Below, piece by piece: positions 21,991 through 34,245 of a stretch of 64,000 nucleotides of DNA. The translations under genes were made by a program, and so were the position numbers. The first letter of the stretch is position 1. Each line of letters opens with the position of its first letter. Under the pieces are notes generated by a model, which was given only the letters and a program-made list of their open reading frames with translations, was not told the origin of the DNA and searched no databases. Source of the stretch: Acheta domesticus (lineage: Eukaryota > Arthropoda > Insecta > Orthoptera > Gryllidae); the NCBI GenBank assembly GCA_031308135.1, contig JAHLJT010009436.1, forward strand, positions 139,026,303 to 139,090,302, in the 5' to 3' direction.

Positions 21991-23735
21991 TTTACTTTCC
22001 CGTATAATATATGTACGTATAGGGCCCTGGTAACGAAAAAATGGATAAATCCAGTTGCTAAATTAAGAAAAAAATCTCCTAACAGGTGGTGCAGCCAGAA
22101 TACCTGTTTTGTGGGTCCTTAATACCGAAAAAAACAATTGAAAGCAAAACGTCAGTCCGTCCGTCTATCCGTCTGTCTGTGAACAACTCTCAGCCGCTCA
22201 GGCGATTTTCTCCAAAATTGATACTTGCCGATCGATTTGAGTGATCTCGTGGCCCATTGAATTTGAAAACGATATTTTAATTTTTGGGGGTACTTTCATG
22301 GAGCCCATGGGACATTTATTTAAAAACAAAGGCTCATATTTTTTTCTTTACATTTCTCGTAAGAATAAACTAAAATTCACTTATTAAGGTGGCAGAGGTC
22401 CAATTTTAATGGTTAACTCCGAATTTTCGAAAATTGCGAAAGTCTGAATTTTATTCGGCGTCTTCCTCCAACTACAAAATTGCAAGTGGAGATTTTTCCT
22501 TCAAATAAAATTTGTTCTTCATAAGTTCCTTCTTTAAGTGTACATTTTTTTGAAAATGTTAGTAGTTTTCGCGCAACATTGCGTGCAATATTTGCAATTT
22601 AAAAAAATACAAAAACAAGATTGTCCTCCAGAAGTTTTTTCTTCAAACTTGCCAAACGAATAGTGCCAATTGCACTCTTTACTGACGTAAAATTCTTTTT
22701 TTTTTTCAAAAATAACACAAATGTAATTTTTTTGAAAGGTTTCCCAAATCTTTAATACGCACATTACCAGCAATTTGTAAACATTATTATATTTGTGAGT
22801 GTAGGTGCTTCAAATGACTTCAAATGACTTTTTTGAAAACGCAAATATTTTCTGTGAAAAAGAGTTTCAAATTTCGCATTTTTAGTACCGCTTAAACGCC
22901 ATTTTCTTAAAAAAGGCGACGAATTATTCAAAGAAATTTGCCATTTCGAGCGAGGTTTTTGTGTCCTTTAATATTCTAAAATTAATATTTCCGTTCTACC
23001 ATGAGGAAACCGGAAAATTGAGAAAATGTGAAAATGATGTAGGTACTTTGGGTGGCGATAGATGGCAGATGGTTTTCTCAATTAAATGTATTTATCAAAA
23101 CTACATCTTCAAATAAGGTCATGCTTATTTTTTTGAAAATACGAGTAGTTTCTCTATAATTTCGTGACAAACATAATATTCCTCGGCAAATTTACTGCGC
23201 TTCAGACAGCCGGATGCATCGTAAATTAGAATTTGTAATTATATATAATATTTCTTTGTTCGTTTCTTACAGTCGACCTTTTGTGATATATTTACACAAT
23301 AATCTCTTAGAAATTATTTATTTTGAATTTTTTGAAATAAAAATTGCTAGCTCTTTAAGAGAGTATTGACAATGCAGGGAATGCAGCAATGAAATTTTCT
23401 TTCGCAATCGCGAATTTCTGTAAATTATGTGTCATTGTTGTGAATACTTTTCTCTAATCATGGCCCTATGAAATGCATTTCTATATTGTCGGGGGTATCA
23501 GGCTTCTTTTTTCAATACAAGTTTTCAAAACTTTTGTATTATATTTTTATGCAGTTGTAGAATTCTCATGGTTTTGACAACACTGCGATGGAAACAGTGA
23601 GTTGTTCGCTTATTGGTTGAATTGGACATTTTAAAACAATAGCTAAGATGTTAGTAGCCCAGAAAATGCAATATTTCAATCCTACGCAGCTGTTTCCAAT
23701 AACACGTGAAAGAATGTGCTGTTATAGCACTTCTA
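21989..23735 (+). mobile_element. Helentron-like repeat, copy 3 (near full length)
   Basis: Starts TTTTTACTTTCCCGTATA and carries (GTCY)n at 22151-22180. It continues through the conserved CAAAATTGATACTTGCCGATCG block and several GCGCAACATTGCGTGCAAT-type blocks, and ends GTGCTGTTATAGCACTTCTAG followed by T. It has no coding capacity. It lies inside inverted repeat E. Confidence 0.8.
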
Positions 23736-23864
23736 GTTTATGTAGCATAATAATATTTAAATAAATAATAGTATTTTATATAATAATTATATTTATTATA
23801 GGTTGATTATATGTCACTAACATGTGTATTTTTGCACAGATTTTGGAGAAATGAAAAAAATAGC

Positions 23865-24163
23865 GTGTTTTTTTCTTTCTTTGAAAAGTTGTAACTCGCT
23901 TGAAATTGGTTTCAAAAATAATGTTTGATACAGAAATTGTAGAAAATTTTATCTTCTTTAAAAGTGCATTGAATATTTTTTCTACGGGACTTATAATTAA
24001 AGAGTTATAGAGAAAAAACAGCAAAAAATCAGAAAAAAATATCGATTTTAGGGACTCCACAGGGCTTAGCAAATAGTCTACGAGTCGAAACCTCGAGGGT
24101 TTTAACTAGTACCTGGGTTCATCCTATATATTCTAGGAAAAAGTGTGACTTTTTCCAGGTAAC
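23865..24163 (-). repeat. Right arm of inverted repeat E
   Basis: Inverted counterpart of 21697-21990. Between it and copy 3 lie about 130 bases of A+T-rich DNA. Confidence 0.75.
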
Positions 24164-25125
24164 CTCCGTTTTTCAGTATCTGCCGATTAGACTACAAGCA
24201 CCAGTAGCCGGGACGAAGAATGGCACGCTGGGAAGGGCTTGTGCGGCACGCTACGGTGGTGGCGTCGCACGGTGGGCGAGCCAGCAATCGAAATAATGAA
24301 TAAATTCAACTCGTCGGGCATGCAGCGTAGCGTCGCGCCGTTTTTTCGCCACAATAAGTTGGGAGAGCATTTGGAGATGTAAACGAGATGAAAATCATTG
24401 CATATTTTGGTACACGGGTTTATACGTACTGAAGGGATAAAAAACTGTTTACCGCTGAGTAAAGTTCTTACATAGCAAATAATTTCCAGCATTCTGTAAA
24501 CACTTTGTCAAATGCAAGCTACGATTTTCTGAAAGCTATTTCTGTGGTCTAGCGTCTGTGGCTATTTCACAGATCGGGGGTACGCACTCACAAGTGGTGC
24601 TGATGTATTGAGAGAACCCGAAGCCTCCCGAAGTACTCGATATCCCAAACTTCGGATAACTTGTTCAAATGTTGAGGAATAAATATGTTGGTTATCTAAA
24701 AACAAACAATCCCCTTATATCCGCGAAAGGTACGATAAAAATGTATTACTTTGTTCAATTGCGGATTTCTTTGCCCTAAGCTAGGTTGATATTACCATCA
24801 CTACGTCAAAGGCAGGAGCATATTGAATAAGTTACATCAGATCTAACGAATCCATCTTCCACAGATTCTCTAGCACGCTTCACTGTGACTCACAAATGAA
24901 AATTAGTTCCAGGCGCCGGTAGAGGTTCTTCTCTATGCGCACCGTTGCTTAGTCATAATGGTGCATATTTGTATTAGGCACGTGAGTATGAGTTGATTTT
25001 TATAGTGAGACTAATGTGTGAGTAATAGAATTTAAAGTGCAATGTTAATTATATTGTTTCTATTGCTAATCATGCATTTATTTACGAATTATTTAAGTGA
25101 TTTATTACAAGTAAATTATTAAGTA
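24164..25125. other. Intergenic DNA, nothing recognised
   Basis: 24190-24300 is G+C-richer, with an open frame on the minus strand that shows no known domain. Confidence 0.4.
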
Positions 25126-25644
25126 GGGGAGAGTTAAGTAGTCTGGCCCAATTACTCCCATTATTTTTTTTCGGAAGTAGTATTTGTGGATTTGTAATTA
25201 TTACAACTGGAATGTTACATAATTTATTCGCCTTTCACTATTTAATTCATTACCATAGTTATTTCCAAGTTTTAATTTTAGATACCACGTTTTGGGAAAC
25301 GGCGGGTGGTCCATGGCCCATTTTCTCATTTATGTGTCGAAAAGGTAATGGCAATGTGTAGAAGAATATATTTTTCATTACAACAGTCTATTAAACGTAA
25401 TTTGTTATTTTTAGAGCTAATTTCAATTTCCGGTCCACTTAACCTTGCCGGTTAGGATAAATGGTCCAATTGCAAATTTATAAATCATTCCATATTTGAG
25501 TGTTCCATACTGTGTTTGTTCTCACAGTATAATGACAAAGCCTCTCTCAAATATCATACGAAATTTCACGTGTATAGGTCAAGTAAATAACATTTTAGAA
25601 CTACGTAGTTTAAAAGAAGTGGACCAGTTAACCTAACTCTCCCC
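25126..25644. mobile_element. TA-flanked mariner-type miniature element, 519 bp
   Basis: Terminal inverted repeats GGGGAGAGTTAAG (left) and GGGGAGAGTTAGG (right, reverse-complemented) are each bordered by TA (25124-25125 and 25645-25646), the duplication made by Tc1/mariner transposases. Inner ends also pair loosely (TGGCCCA and TGGTCCA). No transposase inside. Confidence 0.8.
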
Positions 25645-25646
25645 TA

Positions 25647-26590
25647 TATTATTAAAAGTAAATTTACAAATGTGGGTAATGCTACAAGCTTGTGTCGTCC
25701 TCCATATGACTTCTTGTGTTAAGTCCAATGGCAATGCAATAGCCTCCCCACCAAATCCACAATGTTGAAAGTACTGTTCGTGTCATAGAATCTTTCGACG
25801 ATTAAAGTTTTACACGATTAAAGATATTAAATTATTGTGTAATTAAGATGACATAATGTCGATTCATAGAAAATTGTTTAAAAATATATAAATATATTGC
25901 CACCAGTTTCCAACTAAAACTAATATCTATATTAGACTGGATCGACCTTTTATTTTGAAGGCTTTTCAGATCTTTCTTCTTCCTTTTTTGACACTTATAA
26001 TAGTTGAGGTCTCTGAGTAGTAGCTACTAAAATGACAACTCGTGCTTTATTCTCCACTGCATGTAGACACCGTAACACGGAATGGTTCCTTCAAGATCAA
26101 GACAGGATCCCGTAGTTGAACTCCATTGACTTCGTCACCTCGATGCTCTTCACACATCTTATCATTTATTCACTTTTTGGAGAGCAATATGGAGAGGTGA
26201 TAAAGGTTTCTGTGCCTCAAAACAGAAGGTAATACATCGTGTACACGTGGGAAGTGCATGACCTCATTCTCCTACTGATTGCAATATCCCAAAAAGCCCA
26301 TATTCAAATGGTGATCTAAAGCAAAATGCGTTTATTACTTTGGATGAACATGCACATGTGTTACCCGAACGTTGCAGACAAATATATCGTGTTTATGATT
26401 TGTACGATAAAGATTAACACTAATTAAGAAGTCTCTTTCTGAAATTCGACCAGTCAATTCGAGAACATCAATACGAGAATATTTATTTCGTAAATAAATT
26501 TTGTTCGAAAATTATGAGTTTCTATACCTATCACCTACAAAATGACAAAACTCCCTCGCGATTCATTCTTAAATTTACCATTATACATTC
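25647..26590. other. Intergenic DNA, nothing recognised
   Basis: No exon or repeat end could be supported. Confidence 0.4.
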
Positions 26591-26737
26591 TGTTCATACA
26601 GCGTCACACGATGAAAGCCTGTCTGATGAGTCCTGAACTAGAACGAAACGCTTTTACTACCCTAACTGCTCATCCTCTGCGCTAGGGTCGCCCTGAACGC
26701 ACACTTGTGCGGTAGGTGGATACGATACCACGCCGCT
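26591..26737 (+). repeat. Left arm of inverted repeat F flanking Helentron-like copy 4
   Basis: Reverse complement of 28374-28528 with only a few substitutions and an 8-base indel. The longest exact shared run covers GCCTGTCTGATGAGTCCTGA and continues to about 26674. A GCACACTTGTGC palindrome lies near the inner end. Confidence 0.92.
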
Positions 26738-26743
26738 ATACCC

Positions 26744-28356
26744 TTTTTACATTCCCGTATACGTACGTATACACGGAGTGATATACGTAGTATAGGGAAA
26801 GTTATGTAATGCTGCGCGAAAAAATGGCCAATTTTCGGCGGAAAAAATTTCATTGGGCCGTGAAAACGAAAAAATGGATAAACCAGTTGCTAAATTAAGA
26901 AAAAAAAATCCCCTAAAACGTGGTGTAGCAAGAAACCCTGTGTTCTAGGTCCTTGATACCGAAAAACCAATTGAAAGGAAAACGTCCGTCTGTCTGTCCG
27001 TCCGTCGGTCTGTCCGTCTGTGAACATTGCTGGCGCCTAAACCATACGTACGATTTCTTCCAAAATGGATATTCCCCGGTCGATCTGATTCTAGTCAAAG
27101 CTTTGAGATTTTAAAAAAGATTCTTCAAAATTTGGGGGTACTTTAAATGAAGCCCTCTGGGGATTTTCAAAATTTTCTAAAAAACGGCTCCAAATTTTTT
27201 CTTTAAATTTCTTGTATGAATAGAGTAAAATACACTTATTAACATGGCATAGGTCCAATTTTCACGGATAACTCTGAATTTTCGGAAATTTTGAAAGTTT
27301 GAATTTTTTTCGGCGTCTTTCTCCAACTACAAAATTGAAGATAGAGATTTTTTCTTCAAATAAAATTTGTTCTGTATATTAAGTTCTTTCATAAAGGTCA
27401 TGTAAATGTTTTTCAAAATTTTAGTATTTTTCGCGCAATATTGCGTGCAATATATGCAATTTTAAAAAATTACAAAAACAAGATTTTCTCAAAAACGGCT
27501 CCAAATTTTTTCTTTAAACTTTTGGTAGGGATAGTGGTAAATGTACTCTATCAATGACATAAAAGCCATATTGGTCTATCGGTTGGTTTTTTCAAAAATT
27601 ATAAAATTGTAAATTTTTTCACATGTTTCTCACGTTGATAATATTTACATTACCGGCGATTTTTTCACATTATATTTACGAGTACATGTGCTTTCAATAA
27701 TGTCAAGTAAAGTTTCTCGAAAACACAACCGTTTTCTTTGAAAAGTAGCTCAAAATTTCGCATTTTCAGAAACGCTCGAACGCCATTTTCTTATATATGG
27801 CGGCAATTTTTTTCTTAAAACTTTTGTAACGGATAGTGCGAATTACACTCTTTAGCATAGCGTAAAGTTTATTTTGAGTAACTTTTTTTGTTTTTTCAAA
27901 AATTACATAATTGTAATTTTTTTGAAAGATCTCTCACATCTTTAATATGCACATTACCAGCAATTTGTAAACATTATTATATTTGTGAGTGTAAGTGCTT
28001 CAAATAACTTCAAATAAAGTATTTTGAAAACTCAAAAATTTTCTGTGAAAATGAGCTTCAAATTTTGCATTTTTAGTAGCGCTAAAACGCCATTTTCTCT
28101 TTAACGGCACATAATTTTTTTTAAAAAATTGCCATTTAAGACTAGGTTTTTGTATTTTTTAATATTCTAAAATTAATGTTTCCGTTCTACCAATAGGAAA
28201 CCGAAAAATTAAGAAAATGACAAAAAAATGTACTTTTGGCGGTGATAGATGACAGCTGGCAAGAAAGAGTTTGTGGCAATTCCCAATAGCTAGCGAAGAC
28301 CCAAGGAAATAGAAAACTAATACGGAAAAGTCTGTGCCATTCTGTAGCACCACTAG
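26744..28356 (+). mobile_element. Helentron-like repeat, copy 4 (most complete)
   Basis: Begins TTTTTACATTCCCGTATACG, followed by a GTATAGGGAAAGT motif that inversely repeats the start. (GTCY)n covers 26983-27021. Then come the ACCATACG/CGATTT block, several CGAAAACACAACC-type and ATTGCGTGCAAT blocks, and the end GCCATTCTGTAGCACCACTAG followed by T. No open frame of note. It occupies almost the entire interval between the arms of inverted repeat F. Confidence 0.85.
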
Positions 28357-28373
28357 TTCTCGAACGAGATAAG

Positions 28374-28528
28374 AGCGGCGTGGTGCCCTATCCACCTACC
28401 GCACAAGTGTGCGTTCAGGGCGACCCTAGCGCAGAGGCGCAAAGGATGAGCAGTTAGGGTAGTAAAAGCGTTTCGTTCTAGTTCAGGACTCATCAGACAG
28501 GCTTTCAGCCTATGACGCTTTATGAACA
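28374..28528 (-). repeat. Right arm of inverted repeat F
   Basis: Inverted counterpart of 26591-26737, starting AGCGGCGTGGT at the inner side and ending TATGAACA at the outer side. It includes an extra GAGGCGCAAAG segment absent from the left arm. Confidence 0.92.
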
Positions 28529-29700
28529 ATAAGCTCTGTAGGTTTGTACACCCGATGCGCCAAGTAATCTACGGTTATGCAACGACGTTGCACCGAGCAA
28601 AGCAGTGACGATGTTGCACAGAGGAAGAGACTACCTCGTGCAAGAACGCTACTCAACGGCAGCTAGCCGTGAAGCATGTTCTCCGTATTATACATCATCG
28701 CATATTTATGATGTTTGCAAACTAATATTCATATTTAAACGACAGCACGTGAAGTTAGAAATAATTACGGTTGAAAGCAAGCTGGGAAACTCACAGCCCA
28801 TTACGAAAGAGAGAAGAAAAAATAACGGTGACAATCAGTACGTAGCTGATGTATTTGAATACACAATTCCGTAAAGCATGCGTCATGTGACGACAGCCAG
28901 GTTTCGTACACTTCGGACCTTGGACTTTTACCTGTTCGAAACTCCGCGTTCAGTGTCTACCTGGCGACGGACATCAGGGACAGACTGGGATTAAAGTAAG
29001 ACCTGCTAACAAGGACAGTTCCAGACGGAGGGAGGGGGATATTGGTTATTCCTCCCACTTCAAAATCAGAATCAACATGTTTTAAGTTATTAATAAGCTT
29101 CAAAATTCTAATTTTATAGTTTTAAAATATAATTTTAATTGAGATAAATGAAAAACATTGTTTTCACTTCTGAAAATAGTTCTAACTAGCTGAATACCTA
29201 ACTAGCTGAATAAGGAAGGACTGTAGAAACGTTACAACAAAGTTTCATACGCACTACAGAAAACCAAAAACCTCAAAAATGTTGTTTCATATCATTCTTA
29301 TTCTCTAAAATTCATAAAGTGAGGAAGGTTTAAAAATTCTGGAACAAAACAATCACTATTCTTTGTAAAAACAGAGTTAAATGTTTTCCTGAAAATGTAT
29401 ATTTATCTAGATCTGTACATGTTGATGTGGACTACAATAGGTTTTCTTGCTTTCCACTTAAACATAAAAACTTAATGCATCATATAATTATAACCACTAA
29501 AAAGGTTTTGTGTAGGGACACATCTGACAGACGATTGGTGAATATATTTATTTATAAACACTCACTAACTTTTGCATTTATAGTAATACTTCGAACTTGA
29601 AACACTTTGTATCTTCGCTTCGACAACTATAACCACATGGTGCAAGGATATTCTTGTGTTGCATTATAATTGTTTTAATTAACAGCGGCGCCCAAAAGGC
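28529..29700. other. Intergenic DNA, nothing recognised
   Basis: G+C-moderate up to about 29035, then A+T-rich. An open frame at 28605-28874 shows no motif. Confidence 0.4.
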
Positions 29701-29707
29701 GCGCGCA

Positions 29708-29740
<33 letters not shown>

Positions 29741-29897
29741 GTGTGTGTGTGTGTGTGCGCGCGTGCGCGTGCGCGTGCGTGTGCGTGTGAGTGTGAGTGT
29801 GAGTGTGTGAGTGTGTGAGTGTGTGAGTGTATGAGTGTATGAGTGTATGAGTGTATGAGTGTGTGAGTGTGTGAGTGTGTGTGTGTGTGTGTGTGTG
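29701..29897. repeat. Compound GT / GC / GTGA microsatellite
   Basis: About 195 bases of GT repeats passing through GCGT and GTGA variants and back to pure GT. It generates His-Thr repeat frames on the minus strand that are not genes. Confidence 0.95.
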
Positions 29898-29900
29898 GTG

Positions 29901-30127
29901 GGAGCTGGAGCAACTTGCCCCAGGCCTCGACTTAATTGAGACTCCCAATTTTTCAAAACAAATAAATAATGTATTTAGTTCTAATTCAAAATAATTGATT
30001 GAAGTTATTTCTGATGCTTGAAGAAACGAATTCTGGTTATGTATTGGAGGAGGAACGCAACTTTTGTTTGAAATAAGGGGCCCCTGAGGATTTACTGCCA
30101 TAGGCCCTTGTTTCTAATGGGCGCTTC
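29901..30127 (+). mobile_element. hAT-like element B, decayed copy
   Basis: Aligns with 53320-53572: shared TTGCCCCAGGCCTCGACTTAAT, GTTATTTCTGATGC, GGAGGAGGAA and TTTGAAATAAGGGGCCCCT blocks. The right terminus TTTCTAATGGGCGC is a mutated form of the B end, and the left terminus is lost in the microsatellite. Confidence 0.65.
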
Positions 30128-31870
30128 TGATTGTAGTTGGTCATGAAAATTAGGTAATGAAGAAACAACGTCAGAAAATATTCACTCTATTAATTTCATG
30201 AGTTAATTAAAAAGTAATGCTTCTACTATTCAACCGGTGAATAAATAGTAAGCGATAACCCTTCTGGGGCCCACTTCCTTCATTTAAAGCAAAAATCAAG
30301 AAATTTGGTTTAATATAAAACTCAAATTGCTCTCTAAACGAAAACCCTTAGAGTTTTAAATGTAAAGGCATTTTAGTCCCCAACAGTTTTTGTAATGTCC
30401 AAATGTTTGTTAGTTAACCATGCCTCTCGCTTGGAGACAGTCTATGAACTACGAAATAAAAACCTAATTTGAAGAAAAAAGTATCTTCTCATATATCGTA
30501 TTTACATTACTTGCCATCGGATAAAGGTCTACGCTCATTCTGGGACTTTCTCTCAGAATACAACATGAAGCGACCACGCACGATACCGCAGCGTAGAGAA
30601 ACGAGTCCTTCCTCAATGGCGAGGCGATGCAGAGAGGAAACAAGACTGATAACGTGGACTTATGAAACCCTTGAACTGAAAATCAGCACGTACCGCGATA
30701 ATAAAGTGTCCCAGATATATTTATATTTTATATTTCCTGATAAAAAATATTTACACACTGTCAGAGTCATTTAAAATTAATTATGAGTGAAATATATTAC
30801 ATGTTCATATTCACACCACTCACTTCTTACATTGCGAAGGCCTACCCCAAGGAGCGGCCTTCCTGAAAATTCCATATCGCATTCTATACTAATGTAATAT
30901 ACCTCGTATAAGAATCACACTCGTTCACTCTGGACAAATACGAGACGCTCCGTATGTACCATTGCATTGTATTTACATTCGGAAAAGAAGGGATTTCATG
31001 AGCTTTAATTTTAAAACAACATGAAAAAAACGTCATAAATGTGACTGTCATGTTTGTAACTACCATTTTAAACTATTAAAATGGAAACAAGCAAGCCACG
31101 ATTGTAAGAGAACTTATATCGTGAAGCTAAAGAGAAAGATTCCCTTTCTAACTTGAAACACAAGTCAGGAGGACAACCGCGAACTGTTGCGTGTTTTTCT
31201 TTTTCCTTGAAATAATGTTGTACTTTGCTCCCGCCAGCAAAAGATTATTCATCATGTTTAATGTTCATCAAAGCATAGTATGAGTCAAGATGAACTCGAG
31301 GGCAAGGACGCGGTCGTCAGATCGAGGTTTCCCAGTCGAAAGGTGTAATTAAAACGAACTTGTTTCCATCAGTCTCATGACAAACAGTATGATGCGCTTT
31401 ATTCACTACTCACGTGTTTTCTACTGCGCCCTTTGACATGACTGTGACGCACCACACACATTTACGCGAAGTCACGACGCGCCCGGAAATACATGTTTCA
31501 GTACTCAAAATGAAATATTTACAAGCTTTCGTTTGTCTTAGATGGGATATTGTATTCTTTTTAATAGAGAGTTCACAGAGGTGGATCTAGACTTCGAATG
31601 TTAAGGGAAAAGGAGCAGAAAATGATTTTCTTTTTTACTGATACGTTATTCCTTCTTATTTCCTTCAACACGGAGCTCGATATTCACTGCACAACTTATC
31701 TGGATCGAGAGGATCTTGGCTACGAGAGAAATAGTATGAAAACAGTTGAATGTTGCCACATGCTCTCTTACGGAAGGAATTATGGGAGGGAAATATGAAA
31801 CGACAAATGGACTCAAGTTAACAACTAGTTAACTAGTAAATTGGTAAATAAATAATTAAACTTAGCAAAA
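30128..31870. other. Intergenic DNA, nothing recognised
   Basis: A 101-codon plus-strand frame at 30469-30774 has no recognisable domain. No repeat family was found. Confidence 0.4.
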
Positions 31871-32007
31871 CTAGTGGAGCTACAGAATGGCACAGACTTT
31901 CCCGTATTAGTTTTCTATTTTCTAGGGTTTTCGCTAGCTATATTGAATTGCCACATACTCTTTCTTGCCAGCTGCCATCTATCACCGCCAAAAGTACATT
32001 TTTTTGT

Positions 32008-33316
32008 ATACCAGTATTATAAACAACCCTTTTACATTAATAAAATCGTTCATAGTATGGCATATTATTGCACGAATCATTAAGTCATCGCTATTTCTGC
32101 ACGAAATATGAGCCATCACTGACGTAATAGTGACGGCCCCTATATATTTTCAGTTATGGAGTTTAAAAAATGCAGTGGTACCATATAAATAGATTACAGT
32201 GTTCGCAGTAAAATCAAATACGTTATGAAAAAACTTACTTTTAAAAAATTGGATTGCAGCTGCATTTGCCATGACTGTAAAACAAAAAAGTTTTTTGTGT
32301 TTAACATGTAAGGGTCTTAAGGAAATGTATTTTTTACAGACCTCAACATAATTAAATTCTGCACTGGATACGATAGTAAATATTCCGGGCTTGTCATTTT
32401 TTGTTCACTATCAAAACAGAACCTTCTTCTTTCACATCGTTGATGCACAAATTGTACAATTCGACACGTCTACAAGCACCAAATATGCCAAAAATAGCAA
32501 CAACCTGAAAATCATACCAGTTATTAATACAATACACCAGTTATAAATAAAACTTAACTATTATTGCCACTGTCATTATTATACCTTCATTAAAGAAAAG
32601 TTTCATCATCAGCTTTTGTAAGAAGTGTGTTTACATCTTGTTGGGAAAATACCATTGCCTTTATAGGTTGATATCCCACATTTACGTGTTTCATAAGTAA
32701 ACTTACTTTGTGAAAAGTTCCAATATCACAATATTCTCTTTGATCTTTAGCATTTCCTTTAATTTGGAATAAGTGCACCATAGTGTCGATGCTTACATGC
32801 TGTGGACCTAATGTTTAAAGAAGCATGCATTAAATTAACAAACGTCTTTATTCTAGCATGTGCATTATACTTACTTAACCAAACTGCTCCGATAGATACG
32901 AAAGAAAAGCAGCTTTGCATAATAAATTTGCATATTTTTTATTCATAAATTTCCTTAACTTTGCTTTTGCAGCTTCTTCCACAATTTATCTTGGCAAATC
33001 CATTATGTTTGAATCACGACTTTCAAACTAATTGCCATTTGTAAACAATTTTTTAGTTGCTTAGCATTCACGACGTCAAAACATGAATTCGAGATCTACT
33101 ACAACTACGAATTACAACTTATCACAATTAATTTCGCTTCCTTAAATCCTTATAATACTGTCAGAAAAAATGGTGTATGCAATTCGTTTATAATGTTAAT
33201 ATTTTGCACTCGTAAGAAGATATTACAGAACTCACTTCTAACGTCGTTCGTTCGGTAATATCTTCTTATTCGTGTAAAAAAAGGACAACTTTATAAACTA
33301 ACTGCATAATATGCTA
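32008..33316 (-). mobile_element. Crypton-type element inserted in Helentron-like copy 5
   Basis: Boundaries come from comparison with uninterrupted copy 4. A 4-bp duplication TTGT lies at 32004-32007 and 33317-33320. The outer ends show weak inverted similarity (ATACCAGTATTAT and ATAGCATATTAT). The interior encodes a tyrosine-recombinase relic. Confidence 0.7.
32250..33003 (-). pseudogene. Crypton tyrosine recombinase relic
   Basis: Minus-strand pieces follow the order of insect Crypton recombinases: IVEEAAKAKLRKFM (N-terminal, with a stop just before it); VGYQPIKAMVF then ADDETFL (about 32670-32590); AIFGIFGACRRVELYNLCIN (about 32500-32440), which holds the catalytic box-I Arg in the CRRxEL motif; CKKYISLRPLHVKHKK (about 32330); and YSHGKCSC in a shifted frame (about 32260). 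A GT-AG intron of 80 bases at 32505-32584 joins LLMK to VVAIFG if one lost T is allowed for. Stops and frameshifts make it non-functional. The C-terminal box with the HxxR and Tyr is not seen. Family assignment is from remembered motifs. Confidence 0.7.
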
Positions 33317-33782
33317 TTGTCATTTTCTTAATATTTCGGTTTCCTATTGGTAGAACGGAAATATTAATTTTAGAATATTAAAGAACACAAAAACCTAGTC
33401 ATAAATGGCAATTTTCTTTTAAAAAAGATGTGCCGTTCAAGAGAAAATGGCGTTTTAGCGCTACTGAAAATGCAAAATTTGAAGCTCATTTTCACAGAAA
33501 ATGTTTGAGTTTTCAAAATACTTTATTTGAAGTTATTTGAAGCACTTGCACTCACAAATATAATAGTGTTTACAAATTGATGGTAATACGCATATTAAAG
33601 ATGTGAGAGATCTTTCAAAAAATTATAATTATGTAATTTTTGAAAAAAACAAAAAAATTACTCAAAATAAACTTTACGCTATACTAAAGAGTGTAATTAG
33701 CACTATCCGTTACAAAAGTTTCAAGAAAAAAATTGCAGCCACATACGAGAAAATGGCGTTTGAGCATTTCTGAAAATGCCGA

Positions 33783-33787
<5 letters not shown>

Positions 33788-33813
<26 letters not shown>
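33788..33813. repeat. (AG)n microsatellite
   Basis: Pure AG run at the outer edge of Helentron-like copy 5. Confidence 0.95.
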
Positions 33814-33974
33814 TGTTTTAAAACAGCACATACTTTCTCGCCCGGATTTTCACCACTAGTTCTTTCACGTAAAGTAATATAAACAATGCTAATATAATTC
33901 AAACCCATACAATTCAAACGAAGCTCTTGTGGTGCATACCTTCGTTTATTTCGATAGCCGGGAGCTATTCCCTT

Positions 33975-34245
33975 AAACGTTCTTTACACTATCCCACAAC
34001 AAAATTTAATAAAAAACGATGGAGTCAGTTTTTGAACAATTTTAAAATGTCCCAGGGGCTTCATGATTGTAAAGTACCCCAAAATTGAAATCAAGAGGCC
34101 GCGATATCAGCTAGATCAATTGGGGAATATCAATTTTGGAGAAAATCGTCTGAATGATTTTAGCGCTAGCGTTGTTCACAGATGGACAGACGAACGGTCA
34201 GACACAGAGAGTATCACGGTCAGACAGGCATTTTGCCGTCATTGG
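33975..34245 (-). mobile_element. Helentron-like repeat, copy 6 (central fragment)
   Basis: In reverse orientation it carries the TGTCCCAGGGGCTTCAT block, the GGGGAATATCAATTTTGGAG block, AGCGCTAGCG and a decayed GTCY run (about 34181-34235). Both ends of the family are missing. Confidence 0.7.

Larger units (their letters stand above)
31871..33787 (-). mobile_element. Helentron-like repeat, copy 5, interrupted by a Crypton-like insertion
   Basis: In reverse orientation, 31871-32007 matches the 3' end of copy 4 (TGTGCCATTCTGTAGC then CCACTAG followed by T) and 33317-33787 resumes the adjoining interior of copy 4 at exactly the next base. The sequence between (32008-33316) is absent from copy 4 and is flanked by TTGT on both sides. 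Confidence 0.85.

Noticed and set aside
24187..24492. 101-codon minus-strand frame with a G+C-rich end
   Set aside because: No recognisable domain; the open frame may be chance.
29578..30101. His-Thr and His-Ser repeat frames on the minus strand
   Set aside because: They are translations of the GT/GTGA microsatellite.
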